A stretch of DNA of 64,000 bases from Ochromonas danica (lineage: Eukaryota > Sar > Chrysophyceae > Chromulinales > Chromulinaceae): NCBI GenBank assembly GCA_015146655.1, contig VKHL01000005.1:186001-250000 (forward strand). The letters run 5' to 3'. Made by a program: the position numbers and the translations under genes. Shown one piece after another: positions 1-11,556 of the stretch. Under the pieces are notes generated by a model. It had not been told where the DNA came from, did not search any database, and worked only from the letters and a program-made list of their open reading frames with translations. Each line of letters begins with the position of its first letter. Positions within the stretch are counted from its first letter, which is position 1.

Positions 1-1062
1 CTGAATTGCATTCCATACAGTGCGACTAGCACGCAGCAGATAGACCATAGCAAGGCTATCCATTACATTTGGACTTTCTCCCCCAGCGTTGTTACCACTT
101 CCATTCGATGTTGCGATATTATTACGAAGTGACATAGCATGTAAATAATTAGAAAATAGATCTTTTAATAATCTCGCCATAGTGATCAAACTGTCCTTAT
201 CATGAGCTTGTCTAGCTGTGAGATAGAGAAGCATTCCACCATGACGTTGTAAAGTCATATTAGGAATGACTGAAAGAGAGATAAAAGAAGACAATAGATT
301 GAAAGGTAATCCTTTCTTTAACCTTCTCAATGCAGAACATCCTTGAATTAATAGAATTAATCGACTTTCTTGATCTTTAGGATTATTTGTAGGAACTATT
401 AAAGAGAAGGAAGGTAAAGCTTGAAGGAGAACTTGATAGATATTCTCTTTGTCTTGAGAGGAAAATAAAGTGTTATTCTTCTCATTCTTAATATTCATTA
501 ATAATGCCATAGAACGAAGAAGGAAAGCTTTATTGATCCCTTGTGAACGTTGCATTTCAATAGTTATAACCTCTAAAAGCTTCTTAGCAATCTCTCTTCT
601 TTCTTCAATAGTAATAGAAGGAGGAGTTGAAGTTGAAATAGAAGAAGAAGAAGAAGTTTTCACACCATTAAACTGAAGATACGGCTTTCCTGAGGAAGAA
701 GAAGAAGAAGAAGAAGAAGAAGAAGAAGAAGAAGAAGACTGAAGAAGATACGATGAAGACTGAAGTCCTTCCAGAAGGAAGTGGAAGAGACAGCGGAAGA
801 CCTTGCGCTCTATATGGCCATCATTCTCTGCAATAGAAGACAAGAGATTCAATGAGGTCATCAAGATATGGAAATCAATTCTATCATTCTTTCTGATCAG
901 GACAGATTGATAAAGAAGAAAGGTACGAAGTTGACTAATCTCTTTTTTATTCCATCCTTGAGAAGATTTCTTTTGTTGCTTGTTAATAAGCAATTGACAG
1001 ATACCATCAATGGTCGAAGGAGTAATGGATGTTGATTTGAGCACGTAATGATCAGCCATCAT
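1..1062 (-). CDS. Partial alpha-helical protein of unknown function (C-terminus off the left edge)
   Basis: An open frame runs from a double ATG at 1062 to the window edge, 354 codons without a stop, so the gene continues to the left. I do not recognise the family. The protein looks mostly helical and Leu/Ile rich, with regularly spaced amphipathic segments like an alpha-solenoid. It is interrupted by a serine run near residues 105-120, encoded by a GAA/TTC microsatellite (about 690-740), and has an Asn/Gly-rich stretch near residue 320. Upstream in the same frame a short protein-like segment (about 1063-1110) precedes a possible acceptor AG, so an extra 5' exon may exist. ClpR lies head to head with it, about 130 bp away. 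Helical-repeat organellar RNA-binding proteins are one possibility, but no diagnostic motif is visible. Confidence 0.7.
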   Translation of the reverse strand, partial: MMADHYVLKSTSITPSTIDGICQLLINKQQKKSSQGWNKKEISQLRTFLLYQSVLIRKNDRIDFHILMTSLNLLSSIAENDGHIERKVFRCLFHFLLEGLQSSSYLLQSSSSSSSSSSSSSSSSGKPYLQFNGVKTSSSSSISTSTPPSITIEERREIAKKLLEVITIEMQRSQGINKAFLLRSMALLMNIKNEKNNTLFSSQDKENIYQVLLQALPSFSLIVPTNNPKDQESRLILLIQGCSALRRLKKGLPFNLLSSFISLSVIPNMTLQRHGGMLLYLTARQAHDKDSLITMARLLKDLFSNYLHAMSLRNNIATSNGSGNNAGGESPNVMDSLAMVYLLRASRTVWNAIQ

Positions 1063-1153
1063 CTCTCGATCTTCCTCATCAAAAGCTACTGCCCCTTCCC
1101 ACACCCTTGATAAGCCAATATTATTAAAGAATTACACAATTGTTCCACGAATC

Positions 1154-1165
1154 ATTCCATGGAAT
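1154..1165. promoter_or_regulatory. Perfect 12-bp palindrome in divergent promoter
   Basis: ATTCCATGGAAT is its own reverse complement. It lies between the divergent starts of the left-edge gene and ClpR. The same core recurs in other divergent promoters (16898, 38481; one-mismatch copies at 35014 and 35039). A regulatory role is inferred from position and recurrence only. Confidence 0.35.
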
Positions 1166-1189
1166 TGTGGTGGTGTGTGATGAGCATGG

Positions 1190-2290
1190 ATGATGAATCG
1201 AGACACATCAAGAAGGTCGATTTCAATGATGATAGCTCTGATTCTATTCTGTTTGATTGCATTTCCTTTCATAGAAGGATTGAGATTTTCCACTTCTTCT
1301 TCAAGTAAAGTCTTTTCTAAGACAGTGGATAGTAATGCATGGAAGCTCTCTGGCAAGGGAGTGCTTTTGCCCCAATATGCGGTTAGATTGCATAATCATT
1401 TCTTTCCTTCACTCTGATTCTTCTTACTCTTCTTATTTTCTATATCATCTTACTATAGAGAAGAAATTCTGGTGGTACGGATGGTGGCATGATTCCCAAT
1501 GCCCCCAGTGACAAGATGCAGTCATGGGGTAAGAAAATAATATAATAATTACACGGTTTAATCAATTCAAGTATCCTTATCTTCTATCTGGTCTTGTATG
1601 TTGTGATTGATGAACAGAGATTGGTCCACCCCCTGATCTCCCTTCTCTCTTGTTATCCAATCGCATCATCTACTTGGGCATGCCCATCGTGCCTTCTGTC
1701 ACGGAACTCATCATCGCCCAGCTTCTCTACCTCAATTATCAAAATGATGAAATGATTACCATGTATATTAACTCTCCAGGCACCAACTCTCCTGATGGTC
1801 GAGCCTTTTCCTTTGATACGGAAGCCTTTGCCATTGCCGACACCATGCTCTTCATTCGTCCGCCAATTCGCACCATCTGTGTGGGCCAAGCACATGGAAC
1901 AGCTGCTATGTTACTTTCTTTGGGGCAAAAGGGCAATCGTTTGGCTTTGCCAAATGCTTCGATCATGTTAAATCAACCTCGTTCTCGTGCTCGTGGTCAA
2001 GCCACTGATGTTGCGATTAAAGCACGAGAAATTGGCAACAATCGCCGCACAACCAACGAATTCCTTGCGAGAGCATGTGGTAAAGATCTTGCTGTGGTGG
2101 AGAAGGATAGTGCTCGTGCGAACTATCTCGCGCCAGAGGAGGCCGTGGCCTATGGCCTGGTAGACCAAGTCCTTTACCCTGAACAGTTGCGCGCTCAGGT
2201 AGACCTTGTGTTGTTTTATTCCTATTGATTCCACTCATTCATTGTGTTGTCTTGCCTCTATAGTCTCCCAAGTTCTTGGATTTTATTTAA
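1190..2290 (+). CDS. CLPR: ClpR-type inactive subunit of the plastid Clp protease, with bipartite targeting sequence
   Basis: Proposed exons are 1190-1381, 1459-1528, 1618-2198 and 2264-2290, giving 289 residues. Joining exons 2 and 3 restores the Clp entry motif GPPPDLPSLLLSNRIIYLGM, which supports the splicing. The Clp fold follows (residues about 90-280), with the ClpR-like GQATDVAI and EEAVAYGLVDQV segments. The catalytic serine position is glycine (Gly181, in GQAHGTAAM) and the catalytic histidine is asparagine (Asn206, in IMLNQP), so this is a non-proteolytic ClpR rather than ClpP. Known ClpR subunits sit in the plastid stroma in mixed rings with ClpP. The N-terminus has a hydrophobic signal peptide (about 14-28) and a likely cleavage before LRFSTSSSS, a Ser-rich transit-like region. 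Leu or Phe at +1 suits stromal import in secondary red plastids. The first donor (GTTAGA) is weak, so the exon 1 end is the least certain boundary. Confidence 0.88.
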
Positions 2291-2744
2291 TTCTCTTATA
2301 GTAGCGAAGGGAGGATGAATGAATACTGCCTGACTGTGGAAAGAAGAAGGTGGATCGATGAAGAAAAGTAGCTCTTCAATGAATAGATGGCAATGATTAT
2401 GATGAAATAGTCTTGTAAGGATGGTATAGAAGGTGCAGTTAAAGCATGGTAAATGAATAAAATGCTTGATCTAACGCTCTTCATTGAGATCTCCTCAGCC
2501 TTCGAGTATGTAGAGCAATGGAGAGAAGCTTAGGTATGAGATCTAGGAATAGGAACCTCTACCAGGTCGTTGTTTAAGAATCAAGTTCCAAGACAGAAGA
2601 AAACAGCGTTGTTTAAGAATCACACAATAATGTCAAATCAAATCCAACAACACGTTCGATGCCACACACACAACCACATACACAATCACCACAGAAGAGA
2701 GACAGTTTGAACAAGTACAATATAGCAGAGTCCATGTAGATGAC
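2291..2744. other. Intergenic spacer between convergent genes
   Basis: About 450 bp between the ClpR stop and the stop of the coiled-coil gene. I see no convincing ORF. A 16-bp direct repeat (CGTTGTTTAAGAATCA at 2568-2583 and 2607-2622) is the only structure noticed. Confidence 0.5.
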
Positions 2745-5700
2745 TTAGTAAGGATGGGCCAGAGGAGGAGTGCGATGAGGTCTCTTGGGCATCTTGAAGC
2801 CTGCCTTGAGTACATATCCCCCACTACCACTACCACTTGTTCCTGGCGGTGCTCCTGTCAATGAAGCTGACATCATGGATGAGCTGTGCAGACTATCAAA
2901 CAATGAACCATGAAGACTGCCTAATCCAGCAGAGACTGGGGTAGTTCGAGGTCGAGACAGAGAGGATGGGAGAGATTGGAATTGTCCTGGAGATGGCATA
3001 CTTGCTGGCTCATCTTCTAAGAAGAGTCCACCTGCCATAACTCCTCCTCCTCCACCTACCCCTACCCCGTGAGAAGCAGTAGATCTACCACTACTAGCAG
3101 ATTGAGGAGGTCCTGAGTAATGATCCAATTTCACCTAGAAGAACAACACAAACAACAGCATACAGGTAACAGGGGTAGTGACAGTGTGATAAGTGACGAG
3201 GTAGTGGTGAGGTAGTGACAAGGTAGTGGTAACATTACCTTCTCTAATAATGGTCGATCACATGCAATACAAGTAGGAATTTTAATTCTTCCTAATCGAC
3301 TATTTCCAGCTACTAAAACTTGATTATGTTTTGTTAGAAACATATCTAATGCTTTCTTTGTCATAGCTAAAAATAGATTTCTAGCATCCATTCTTAATAT
3401 ACCTCCTATATTACCACTATTACCACTATTACCATGACCATTAAATGTAGATGATGATTGTGGTAGTTGTGGTAGTTGTGGTAGTTGTTGTTGATTGACT
3501 ATCATCATTAATAATAAATCTAAAAAATGATCAACTAATTGTTGACGACGTGTTAATACAAAATTTTCATCATATATCACATCATTTACAATTGCCACTG
3601 ATCCATGTATATTCTCTAATTGACCTTCTACCATCTCATAGTCTGCTGTATTGGCCATATACTCTGCTAAGTTAAAGGTCACCTCCACTAAGGATTTACA
3701 CATCACAGGAGGGACTGTATCAAGTCGTTTACGTTTTAGTGTAATTTCTTCATAGTTAATACATAGATCAGCTAAGAATTGTGCTTCATTACTGTGTAGT
3801 TGATTATCCATTGTACCACCACCACCACTACCAGCAATAGATGATGATGAGTCATGATGATCTAGTAATTGTCCATATTCTTGTGCTAATACCTCTGCAC
3901 GACTATTACCACTGTTACTATTATTACTATTAGTGTTAGTGGTAATGACAGTACTACTATTTCGAGCAATCATGTTGTCATTAGATACACTAGGTACACT
4001 GACTACCATACTACTCCTCCCTCCTCCTCCTCCACCACCACCACCTCCAGCTACTTGAAAGGTAATAGCAGTAGGTTGGGGTATACTAGATAGTTCATTG
4101 GTAGTAGTGATAGTCGAAGAAGGAAGACCAGGTGAAGCTGTGGTAGAGAGTGGGTAGTGGCCACTGTCACCTCTCACAGGGGAAGGCGATCGATCAGATA
4201 AGAGAGAAGCAGAGGAGGTATTACGACCCGAAGCTGTTGACACTGTGGATGACTGCTTCTTCATGTTAGCTGCAGTGGTAGTAGTAGCAGGAGGAGGAGG
4301 AGTCTCCACTACACCTCCTCCTCCTCCTCCTGAGGTATTGGAGTGGACAGAAGAATTAGAAGATTGCTTACGAAGAATACCAACACCTGTCCCTCCTCCT
4401 GCTCCTACTCCAAGCACTGCCTTGGCAGCAGCATTGGCAGCAGCTCGCACATTGTTGATAGACCTCCTAGTACCTCCTCCTAGCATAGGAGCTGCACTGT
4501 CCACCTCCTCCTGCTCCTCCCCCTCTCCTGCTGCATCAGAGAAGCTTGCTAAAGTATTATTAAACTGAGTAGAAGGTCTACGATGACGTTTACCAATTAT
4601 CCCTGCCCCTCCTCCTCCTCCTCCTCCACCACCACCACCACCTCCTCCTCCACCACTACCAGTAGAAGCATTATCAGAAACTCCTTCTAGTAGATTACTA
4701 GAAGAAGAGCCAGTGACTACCGCACCTTGAATGCTGGGCCTCTTGAAGGAGATGCTCTTCTTGAGAGGTCCGAAGGATGACTTGATGGTACCTCGCTTGT
4801 TACCCGAGCCATAGTACGACCCTCCTCCTCCTCCTCCTGCTCCACCACCTAGACTGACATCCATCTCATTGGGACTGTTCGTCATCCTCATAGAAGCATT
4901 TCTAGCCAATCCTCCTCCACCACCACCTCCTCCTCCTCCACCACCACCTCCTCCTATCACATCCCCTGCCATTGAGATCGCTTCAAGATTCTGTGAGACT
5001 TGTAACATCGCTTGATGAGTCTCACTTTGTTTAGCTAACAACGTCTCCATTAAGGTATCTCTTATCTGATTCATTCTCTCACTAATAGAACTTTCATGAT
5101 GTTCTAAATTCTCTTCTAATTCTTCTATACGACGTACTACTTCATCATTAGCATCAATACAACCAGCTAAAGCTTCTTTTAATGAAGCAATTTCTTCATC
5201 ATGTTGTTGAAAACTTTCTCTTAATACTTTAAATTGTTCTTTAAAAGGTAAAAATGATTCAATTTGTTCTTCTAATAGCACTAGTTTAGTCTTGGTTTGT
5301 TCTAGATTATGTGCATTTAATTCATGATATTGAAATAATTCATCTATTTTATGTCCTTGTTCTGCTAGTAACGTTGGTAAGCTATGATGACATTGCTCCT
5401 GTAATACATTAACTTTTAAGTGAATTCCTTTAATCTCCGCCATGACAACAGTTTGGACAAACTGGTTTATATCGTGCAGGTCAAAAGACAGTTTATTCAG
5501 ACGATCTTCATGTTTGGATAAACGACTAGGGAAGTCCATAGCATTAAACTCTTCTACATATTTTACCATTTCTTTCATATGTTTTTGTTCATCTATTAAG
5601 ATATGATCTAATCGTTGTAAGGTAGTTTGAATTGTTGAAATTTCTTCTTTTATCTGATATTGATATTGACTTATAGTATTTTCTATTTCATGTAGATTCA

Positions 5701-6736
5701 CTTGTTGTTGTTGATCTATTTCTTGTAAATGATGTATATCTTTTTTCATTTCTAATAATTCTTTTTCAGTTTTTATTTCATTGGATGCGATACTTTGTTC
5801 AAAAACAGCTTTTTGGTCAAGAAGCTGTTTTTCAAGGTCTTTCACTTGTCCTTTACTTTCTGCATGAGCAATATGTAAAGATTGAATTTCTTTTGAAAAT
5901 TCATTTTTCATTTTCTTTATTAATTCATCTTTTTGATTTAATTCATTTCTTAATAATTGAATATCTTGTAATATCATTTCTTTATCATCAATAGATCTTT
6001 GTTTCATTTGTAAGATATCTTGAATTACATCTTGTACTTGACTTCTCATAGCTCGATAGGAATCATCTTGTTTACTTGATCCATGTTTTAATTCATCTAC
6101 TAAACTAAGCATTTCTTGAGAGATTAAATCTTTCACATTTGATGATAACTGAATTTTCACTTCTTCAACTTGATTTTGCATTTTCAGTTCAGATTGACGA
6201 AGTGAAAGTATCAATTGTTGTAAATCCCCTTGTGTGGGGCGAATCTGCAGTAACTTAAGAAGACGATCCACTTCCAAGCCACAAGCTGACACTTTGCTAT
6301 CAAGTTGAATATGAAGACCTGCCAAAGCAGCTTCCATCTCACTGCGAACTTTTATTAGGACTTTCTCTTCAGACAGTCCTACACTTCCTCCTCCTCCTCC
6401 TCCTCCTCCTCCGCTACCTGTAGTCCCACCACTACTCTTACCCTCACCAACACCTCCACTTCCCCCACTACCACCAGATGGTACAGACCAGGTCGAGGAT
6501 GATCGCCATTTCTCCAGTTGCTCTAGACGTTGTTCCAGTGCGGTGGCCCAGATAGGAGGCTTGTCTTGTCTCTGAGACTCATTCATCTGGTGCTCAAGAT
6601 CACGCACGATATTGACTAAAGCCGCGGTATCCACTCGCACAAGACTACCACCATGTGCTCCACCACCGCCTCCTCCTCCTGCTGCCGCCCCAAGCAGACT
6701 GCTACCTGTGGATAAACTAATCTCATTCTCACTCAT
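2745..6736 (-). CDS. Large coiled-coil protein with multiple poly-glycine tracts
   Basis: Two exons, 6736-3239 and 3134-2745, are joined across a GTAATG...CTTCTAG intron in phase 0, giving about 1295 residues; without splicing the frame reads into low-complexity intron sequence. Residues about 40-75 and 120-600 are heptad-rich (long runs of Glu, Gln, Lys and Leu without proline), so an extended coiled coil is likely. At least seven glycine runs of 6-16 residues, encoded by GGA/GGT trinucleotide repeats, separate the segments. A more ordered helical region follows near residues 1000-1160 and ends in a CIAC motif directly before the splice. The last exon is Gly/Ser/Pro rich. The layout suggests a cytoskeletal, centrosomal or flagellar scaffold, but I recognise no named family. 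The upstream 330 bp (6737-7068) hold no gene. Confidence 0.8.
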
Positions 6737-7068
6737 ATTTTAATTTTGCGCACAGTCAAATGAAAACCAGTCTGGATGACTGTTATTAGACTAGACTGGT
6801 GTGTTGGATGCACAGCCGTTAAGTAGGAGGAAAGCGAAACCGCCCGATCTGAGTGACAAAGAAAGTCGACTTTTAATAACAGTAAAGCTCCTTTATTATA
6901 ACAACATGCGAGTTTGTTTGGGGAGTTGTCTGTAGTGCATTGCAGACAGATAGACGAACACTAATTTTATTGGGGGATCAGAAGATTACAGTCACAAACT
7001 ATATGACACAGCATAGCATAGCATAGTATAAACAAGATAACCGAGAAGACCTTTCAAATCAACTTATA
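6737..7068. other. Promoter-side spacer of the coiled-coil gene
   Basis: About 330 bp separate the coiled-coil gene start from the stop of the LRR gene, both on the minus strand. It presumably holds the promoter of the former and the 3' UTR of the latter. A short (GCATA)n run lies near 7010-7027. No ORF or RNA gene was recognised. Confidence 0.4.
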
Positions 7069-8877
7069 CTAATATTCCATTTCCGCATCAATTTTTCCTA
7101 TTCGCGATTGAGAGAATTGATATCGAGCATAATAGTCAATCGAATCGCTTTTCCTGATGACATGTTTCCAATTTGAATACTGTTCCATATCTTTGAGATG
7201 TTCAAATTGAACTAAATTAGCATAGAGTCGTCTAATTCGAGGTAGTTTGCCTTTCTCTAGAGCACGCATTACTTTCTGAACTGAGGCAGAGGTAGCAGAA
7301 ATATCAAGATAAGCTAGTCGAGGACAGTTTTCTCCTATAATAGTCAGTGCTTTTGATTTCACTCCCCCTTCATCAAATACATACAAAGAAGGCATCATCA
7401 AAGTCTCTAAGTCATGACAACCAGTGATCAACTTGATGAAGGCTTTCTCTGACAAGGTATGATAGATAATAAGAGTCAGCTTCTTTAAACGAGGACAATA
7501 ATCTGATAAACTACGCTTATTGCTCTTAGGATAGCATTGGGGGACATAGCATATGGTGAGGGACTCAAGATTAGGGGTATAGATCAACATGTCGAAGCTA
7601 ATACAGTCAAGAATCTCCAACGCCAACAACTCTTTTCCTCTCACCTCTATAAAGGTAGCCAAACCTTCTAATTTCTCTGTTCTGTCAGTATTCAAAGACA
7701 CAAGGGAAGTGATTTTCCATGGAAATTCCATGGAAGTAAAAGCAGGCAATGGCTGGCTATAGTTGGAATAGATCATTAAAGTACAAGACTTTCTGCCACC
7801 ACCATGGTCATCTATTGCTGGATGGCTAGTATCATTCACATAGAGATGGAAATCAGGACATTCTATACTCTGTAGTTGACTGCAACAAGCAATTAGTTCA
7901 CGAATAACTCTATAGTCAAAGCGACCCAACACCATCACCACCTGCTGATCTTCCATCATCTCCACCTCCTCCTCATAAAGTTCAGGGAGAACTATTGACT
8001 TGAGTTGTGAACAGCGACCATTAGCGCGAGACCATCTGAGAGCATTCAAAACCGCATAGACTATTCTCCCACCGGTGATAGTAGAGTTGTTATAGATAAA
8101 CTGATTTTCGCTGAGAAACAGTCTCAAATGCTGTAGGTGGGGCAGTTCATAGACAATTGCTCCAATAGTTGGTAGTGACAAATGGTCACAACATAGACCA
8201 AGATAGCGTAGACCAACTAACTGTGATAGAACTATTGGTATCAGCTGGCTATCATAAATAGAAGGAACAGTGAATGCTTCCAATGTACCACAAGGACCAT
8301 CCTCTTGTGAAAAGATTCTACACAGAAGACTAAGAGATTCCACGGAAAGATAGCTATTCCATGGAATGAGTAATCTTTTCAATGATGGAATAATCTCAGC
8401 AGCAGCGTTAGCCATACCAAAGACTTCTTCATCCTGTAAACAACTTTCACAATTGATAGTGTGAAGATTAGGAAAGCATTGTAAGAAAGATTGCATCGTA
8501 CGAAAAGGAATAATTCCTTCAATTGATCCATCAATTCTTAAGAATTCTATAGAAGGCAATTGAGGATATGTTTCCATTAAACTAATGGCACGAGCTAGGA
8601 TAGGGATACTTCCTAAATGAAGTGATAAAATCTTAATATTAAGTTGACGACTTATCATCCAATAGAAAAGAGAAGTGATTCTCTCATCTAGACGAGTTAT
8701 TAATGTGAAAGAACGACTTTGAGAAGGTAAAGGATGACTTTGAGTGAGTAGAGTAAGCCAATCATTTCGTTCCTCTGCTTGACAATAGGCAATATCTAAA
8801 GAGGAGAAGTCACCCATCCACTCTAACCAATCATCAAGAATGATTAAAGAAATATCAGAAGGAAAATGAGTCAGCAT
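7069..8877 (-). CDS. Leucine-rich-repeat protein with F-box-like N-terminus
   Basis: A single-exon frame of 602 residues. The N-terminal segment (about 1-45, with LTHFPSDISLIILDDWLEWM) resembles the degenerate F-box-like opening found ahead of RI-type LRRs in many protist proteins. The rest consists of irregular LRRs of 24-30 residues, with recurring L..L.L..C/N patterns (for example PRLKKLTLIIYHTLSEKAFI and CPRLAYLDISATSASVQKVM). Such proteins usually act as substrate receptors of SCF ubiquitin ligases or as general protein-binding scaffolds; which applies here is inference. No membrane segment or signal peptide is visible. The start at 8877 is the first ATG and sits 240 bp from the divergent SET gene. 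Three TTCCATGGAA palindromes lie inside the coding region (7715, 7726, 8357). Confidence 0.8.
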   Translation of the reverse strand: MLTHFPSDISLIILDDWLEWMGDFSSLDIAYCQAEERNDWLTLLTQSHPLPSQSRSFTLITRLDERITSLFYWMISRQLNIKILSLHLGSIPILARAISLMETYPQLPSIEFLRIDGSIEGIIPFRTMQSFLQCFPNLHTINCESCLQDEEVFGMANAAAEIIPSLKRLLIPWNSYLSVESLSLLCRIFSQEDGPCGTLEAFTVPSIYDSQLIPIVLSQLVGLRYLGLCCDHLSLPTIGAIVYELPHLQHLRLFLSENQFIYNNSTITGGRIVYAVLNALRWSRANGRCSQLKSIVLPELYEEEVEMMEDQQVVMVLGRFDYRVIRELIACCSQLQSIECPDFHLYVNDTSHPAIDDHGGGRKSCTLMIYSNYSQPLPAFTSMEFPWKITSLVSLNTDRTEKLEGLATFIEVRGKELLALEILDCISFDMLIYTPNLESLTICYVPQCYPKSNKRSLSDYCPRLKKLTLIIYHTLSEKAFIKLITGCHDLETLMMPSLYVFDEGGVKSKALTIIGENCPRLAYLDISATSASVQKVMRALEKGKLPRIRRLYANLVQFEHLKDMEQYSNWKHVIRKSDSIDYYARYQFSQSRIGKIDAEMEY

Positions 8878-9117
8878 TGTAAATAGGATAAGCTTGCTTC
8901 ACAATAATTATAATAATATTAATGCTATTATTATTATAGAACAGTAATTATTATAATATTGCTTTGCTCACAATGTCAATGGGGTTTGGATGTTTGGATG
9001 AAAGTATCATGGTCTGATATTATTACAATGCATGGGGTTGAATAACTCCTACGCATGGTAATACTAAGTACTGTTTGTGGTGTGAAAGAGAAATAAAAAG
9101 AAATAAAATTAAAGACT
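8878..9117. promoter_or_regulatory. Divergent promoter region, LRR gene / SET gene
   Basis: A 240-bp AT-rich interval between two divergently transcribed genes, with ATTATTATA-type repeats around 8905-8960 that can form weak stem-loops. It does not carry the TTCCATGGAA palindrome. A shared promoter is inferred from layout. Confidence 0.4.
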
Positions 9118-10215
9118 ATGTCAACCTATTGGAAGAGAGTACGATATGATGAGAATAGTAAATCAAGTCCGCCCTGGATATTAAAAGAGAAACCAGGTTG
9201 TGGTCTAGCAGCCTATGCAACACGTGATTTCCAACCTGGTGAGCTTATTTGTGTCGAATTCCCTGTAGTGTGGATTCATGGTCATCATCCATTTACTCCT
9301 GAGCAAGTCAAAGAAATAGAAGAAAAAGTCGCAGCTCTCTCAGAAGAAGATCGTCATGCCTTCTATGATATGGCTAACGTCTTTTCATTAGATGAATATC
9401 CATCTGCTGTTGGTATTTTCATGACAAATTGCTTTGATATGACAGACTCTATCTATGGTACGTGTTGTGCTATGTATCTTGCTCTAGCAAGATTAAATCA
9501 TAGTTGTATCCCAAATGCTCAACAAACTCATCTCCCTGAAACTACCGAGGAGGTGCTCTATGCTGCACGCTATATAGCCAGTGGTGAGGAGATTAACGAC
9601 TGCTATATTGACTTACGACAACGAAGAGAAGCACGACAAGCAAGTTTATTAGAGTATTATCGCTTCCATTGTCAATGTGCTGGGTGTACCTTCACTCATC
9701 TACCTCCAACTACTACCTCAGGTAGGAAGGATAGAGAAGGAGGAGGAGAGGAGATTGCAGTGATAGAAGCGCAGCGTGAGCGAGATGATGAATTACGACA
9801 GTCTGCTTCCGATCTCATTGATGAGCTAACTGACATCATCAGTCAAGATGACCTTCCTAAGGCATTGGCTAAAGCCCAGGCCATGGCCAAGACACTTGCA
9901 AAGGCTGACTGTCTCTTTTGGAGTATACGTTACCTGCCTGAGCTCTACCTCTCCATCTATGAGATTGCTCTCACATTGGATCAAGGAGGATTAGCAAAGA
10001 AGTATCTTGAGAAGGCATATCGATTAAATGTCTTGTTACAAGGAGTGAGAAGTGTGGATAGTCTACGATCGGCTAGTTTATTAGAAAGATTAGCTGATCG
10101 AAGTAATGTTAGAAATAGTAGTGGTAGTAGTAGTATTAGTAGCAGCAGCAATGGCAAGAGTGTTGGTGGAGGAGCAAGAAGTAGTAGTAGCAGTTGTGGT
10201 GGTAGTAAGAACTAA
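9118..10215 (+). CDS. SET-domain protein, SMYD-like without MYND finger
   Basis: A single exon of 365 residues. The SET core is clear: KPGCGLAAYATRDFQPGELI (about 26-45) is the N-terminal SET strand, RLNHSCIPNA (about 125-134) is the cofactor-binding and pseudoknot motif, and GEEINDCYIDL supplies the second half of the pseudoknot. A post-SET FHCQCAGC cluster (about 183-190) can bind zinc. A helical TPR-like tail follows (about 225-325), as in SMYD proteins, then a Ser/Gly-rich end. The MYND finger that normally interrupts the SET domain is absent; the insert (about 65-100) is helical and cysteine-free. Family members methylate lysine on histones or other proteins; the substrate here cannot be told. 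Confidence 0.85.
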   Translation: MSTYWKRVRYDENSKSSPPWILKEKPGCGLAAYATRDFQPGELICVEFPVVWIHGHHPFTPEQVKEIEEKVAALSEEDRHAFYDMANVFSLDEYPSAVGIFMTNCFDMTDSIYGTCCAMYLALARLNHSCIPNAQQTHLPETTEEVLYAARYIASGEEINDCYIDLRQRREARQASLLEYYRFHCQCAGCTFTHLPPTTTSGRKDREGGGEEIAVIEAQRERDDELRQSASDLIDELTDIISQDDLPKALAKAQAMAKTLAKADCLFWSIRYLPELYLSIYEIALTLDQGGLAKKYLEKAYRLNVLLQGVRSVDSLRSASLLERLADRSNVRNSSGSSSISSSSNGKSVGGGARSSSSSCGGSKN

Positions 10216-11556
10216 CAACTCCTATTCTACCATGAACTGTATGGTATGTAGCCTGCTGTAATGTGGCTGTAGCACACCCCGAGTCCCGTGCTGACAGGTT
10301 CGGACTTCTACCTTGTAGCGTGTTCCCGATTTTTTGGAACCCGGCTGAAACACTCTCACCGGTGGCAGTCAGAGAGATAGATAGAGAGAGCGCGTGGTAT
10401 TTTTGCAGTTGTCTCGGGCAACCTTTGCCTTTATGCAGAAAGAAATACAAGCAATAGAATATGATAATAAATTAGTAATAGGATCTTAAATTAAGCTTCA
10501 TGGCGATAACGAGTGCAAAATGAGTCATGAATCAGGTCGCTACATTGCAATGACTTTGTAGTCGCACTAATTGAACATGCGGCAAGACATTGCACTCATT
10601 TGAATATTTCTTACATACTACTGTGTATCAAAGCATAGTCTCTTTCTTATGAAAGAATAAAGAAGACAAACTTTCTTTCAATTCTCTCTCTTTTTATTAT
10701 CCTTGATTCATTGCCGACAAACAACAATTTTAACTATCATCTACAATTAACAATAATAGGTGGAGGGCTGGCCTACACCTTGTCTTACACAAAAGACGGA
10801 GAGGAGAAGAAGAAGATGTCACCAACAAGTCAGAAGGGGGGCGGAACAGCTCTCACAGGATTGCGAAATAAACCAAAGCAACACATATAAAACACAACTT
10901 GAGACGATGATGATGATCAAGCAAATTATGAGGAAAATCATCATGGCACTAATCTACTCTTATAGATCTCTTTCGAGTCTCATAAGAACAAGATGATGAC
11001 CACCAAAAGAAACAACAACACACCCATTCTAATATTCTTAATTCTTCTAGCGAATAAAGACAGCGAGTACGATGTGGTCATGGTGGAACACACATAATGA
11101 TCTTTTGTAAAACTTTCTCTGTATTGGCCAATGATAGTGGAAGGAGTTGTAATAACAAAGCCATACAATACATCAACTCAACCAAAAGAAACATGAGAAG
11201 GTAAGTATGACGAAAGAGAGAGAAAGACCAACATTGACAACAGTATATAGGAAAAGGAATGTGGTAGCTTTTGAGTTAATATTTTGAAAAACGACTCCAG
11301 GAAACAAAGTTCACGTTTAGTTTTTGAAAGAAGTCAAGCCCTCTCGTAGAAGCTGGCTTCAAATATAATGTATTATCATGTAGTAGAAGATGGGGGGTGA
11401 GCTTGGAGGGAAGAGAGGATATCAAAAAGAAAGCAAGAATGAATTCAAACAAAACTCTCATACAACATTCATCACTTATAAGAGATATGGGAGGTAGAAA
11501 GCGTGTGTGTTCGGATGAAATTTATATTTTTTTGGTTTTTTCTGGTTCTCACATTC
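10216..11556. other. 1.3-kb intergenic region between convergent genes
   Basis: This lies between the SET gene stop and the stop of the RRM gene. The short frames inside start at non-ATG codons or have biased composition, and none resembles a protein. I looked for tRNA and snRNA signatures and saw none. Most of it is probably 3' UTR and unassigned sequence. Confidence 0.4.

Noticed and set aside
10260-10460. Possible snRNA (GC-rich segment with TGCCTTTATGC)
   Set aside because: Does not match the U5 loop or any other spliceosomal RNA signature, and no Sm site or promoter element was found.
10760-10996. 78-codon plus-strand frame
   Set aside because: Starts at GTG, has Arg/Gln-biased composition and no recognisable domain; probably chance.
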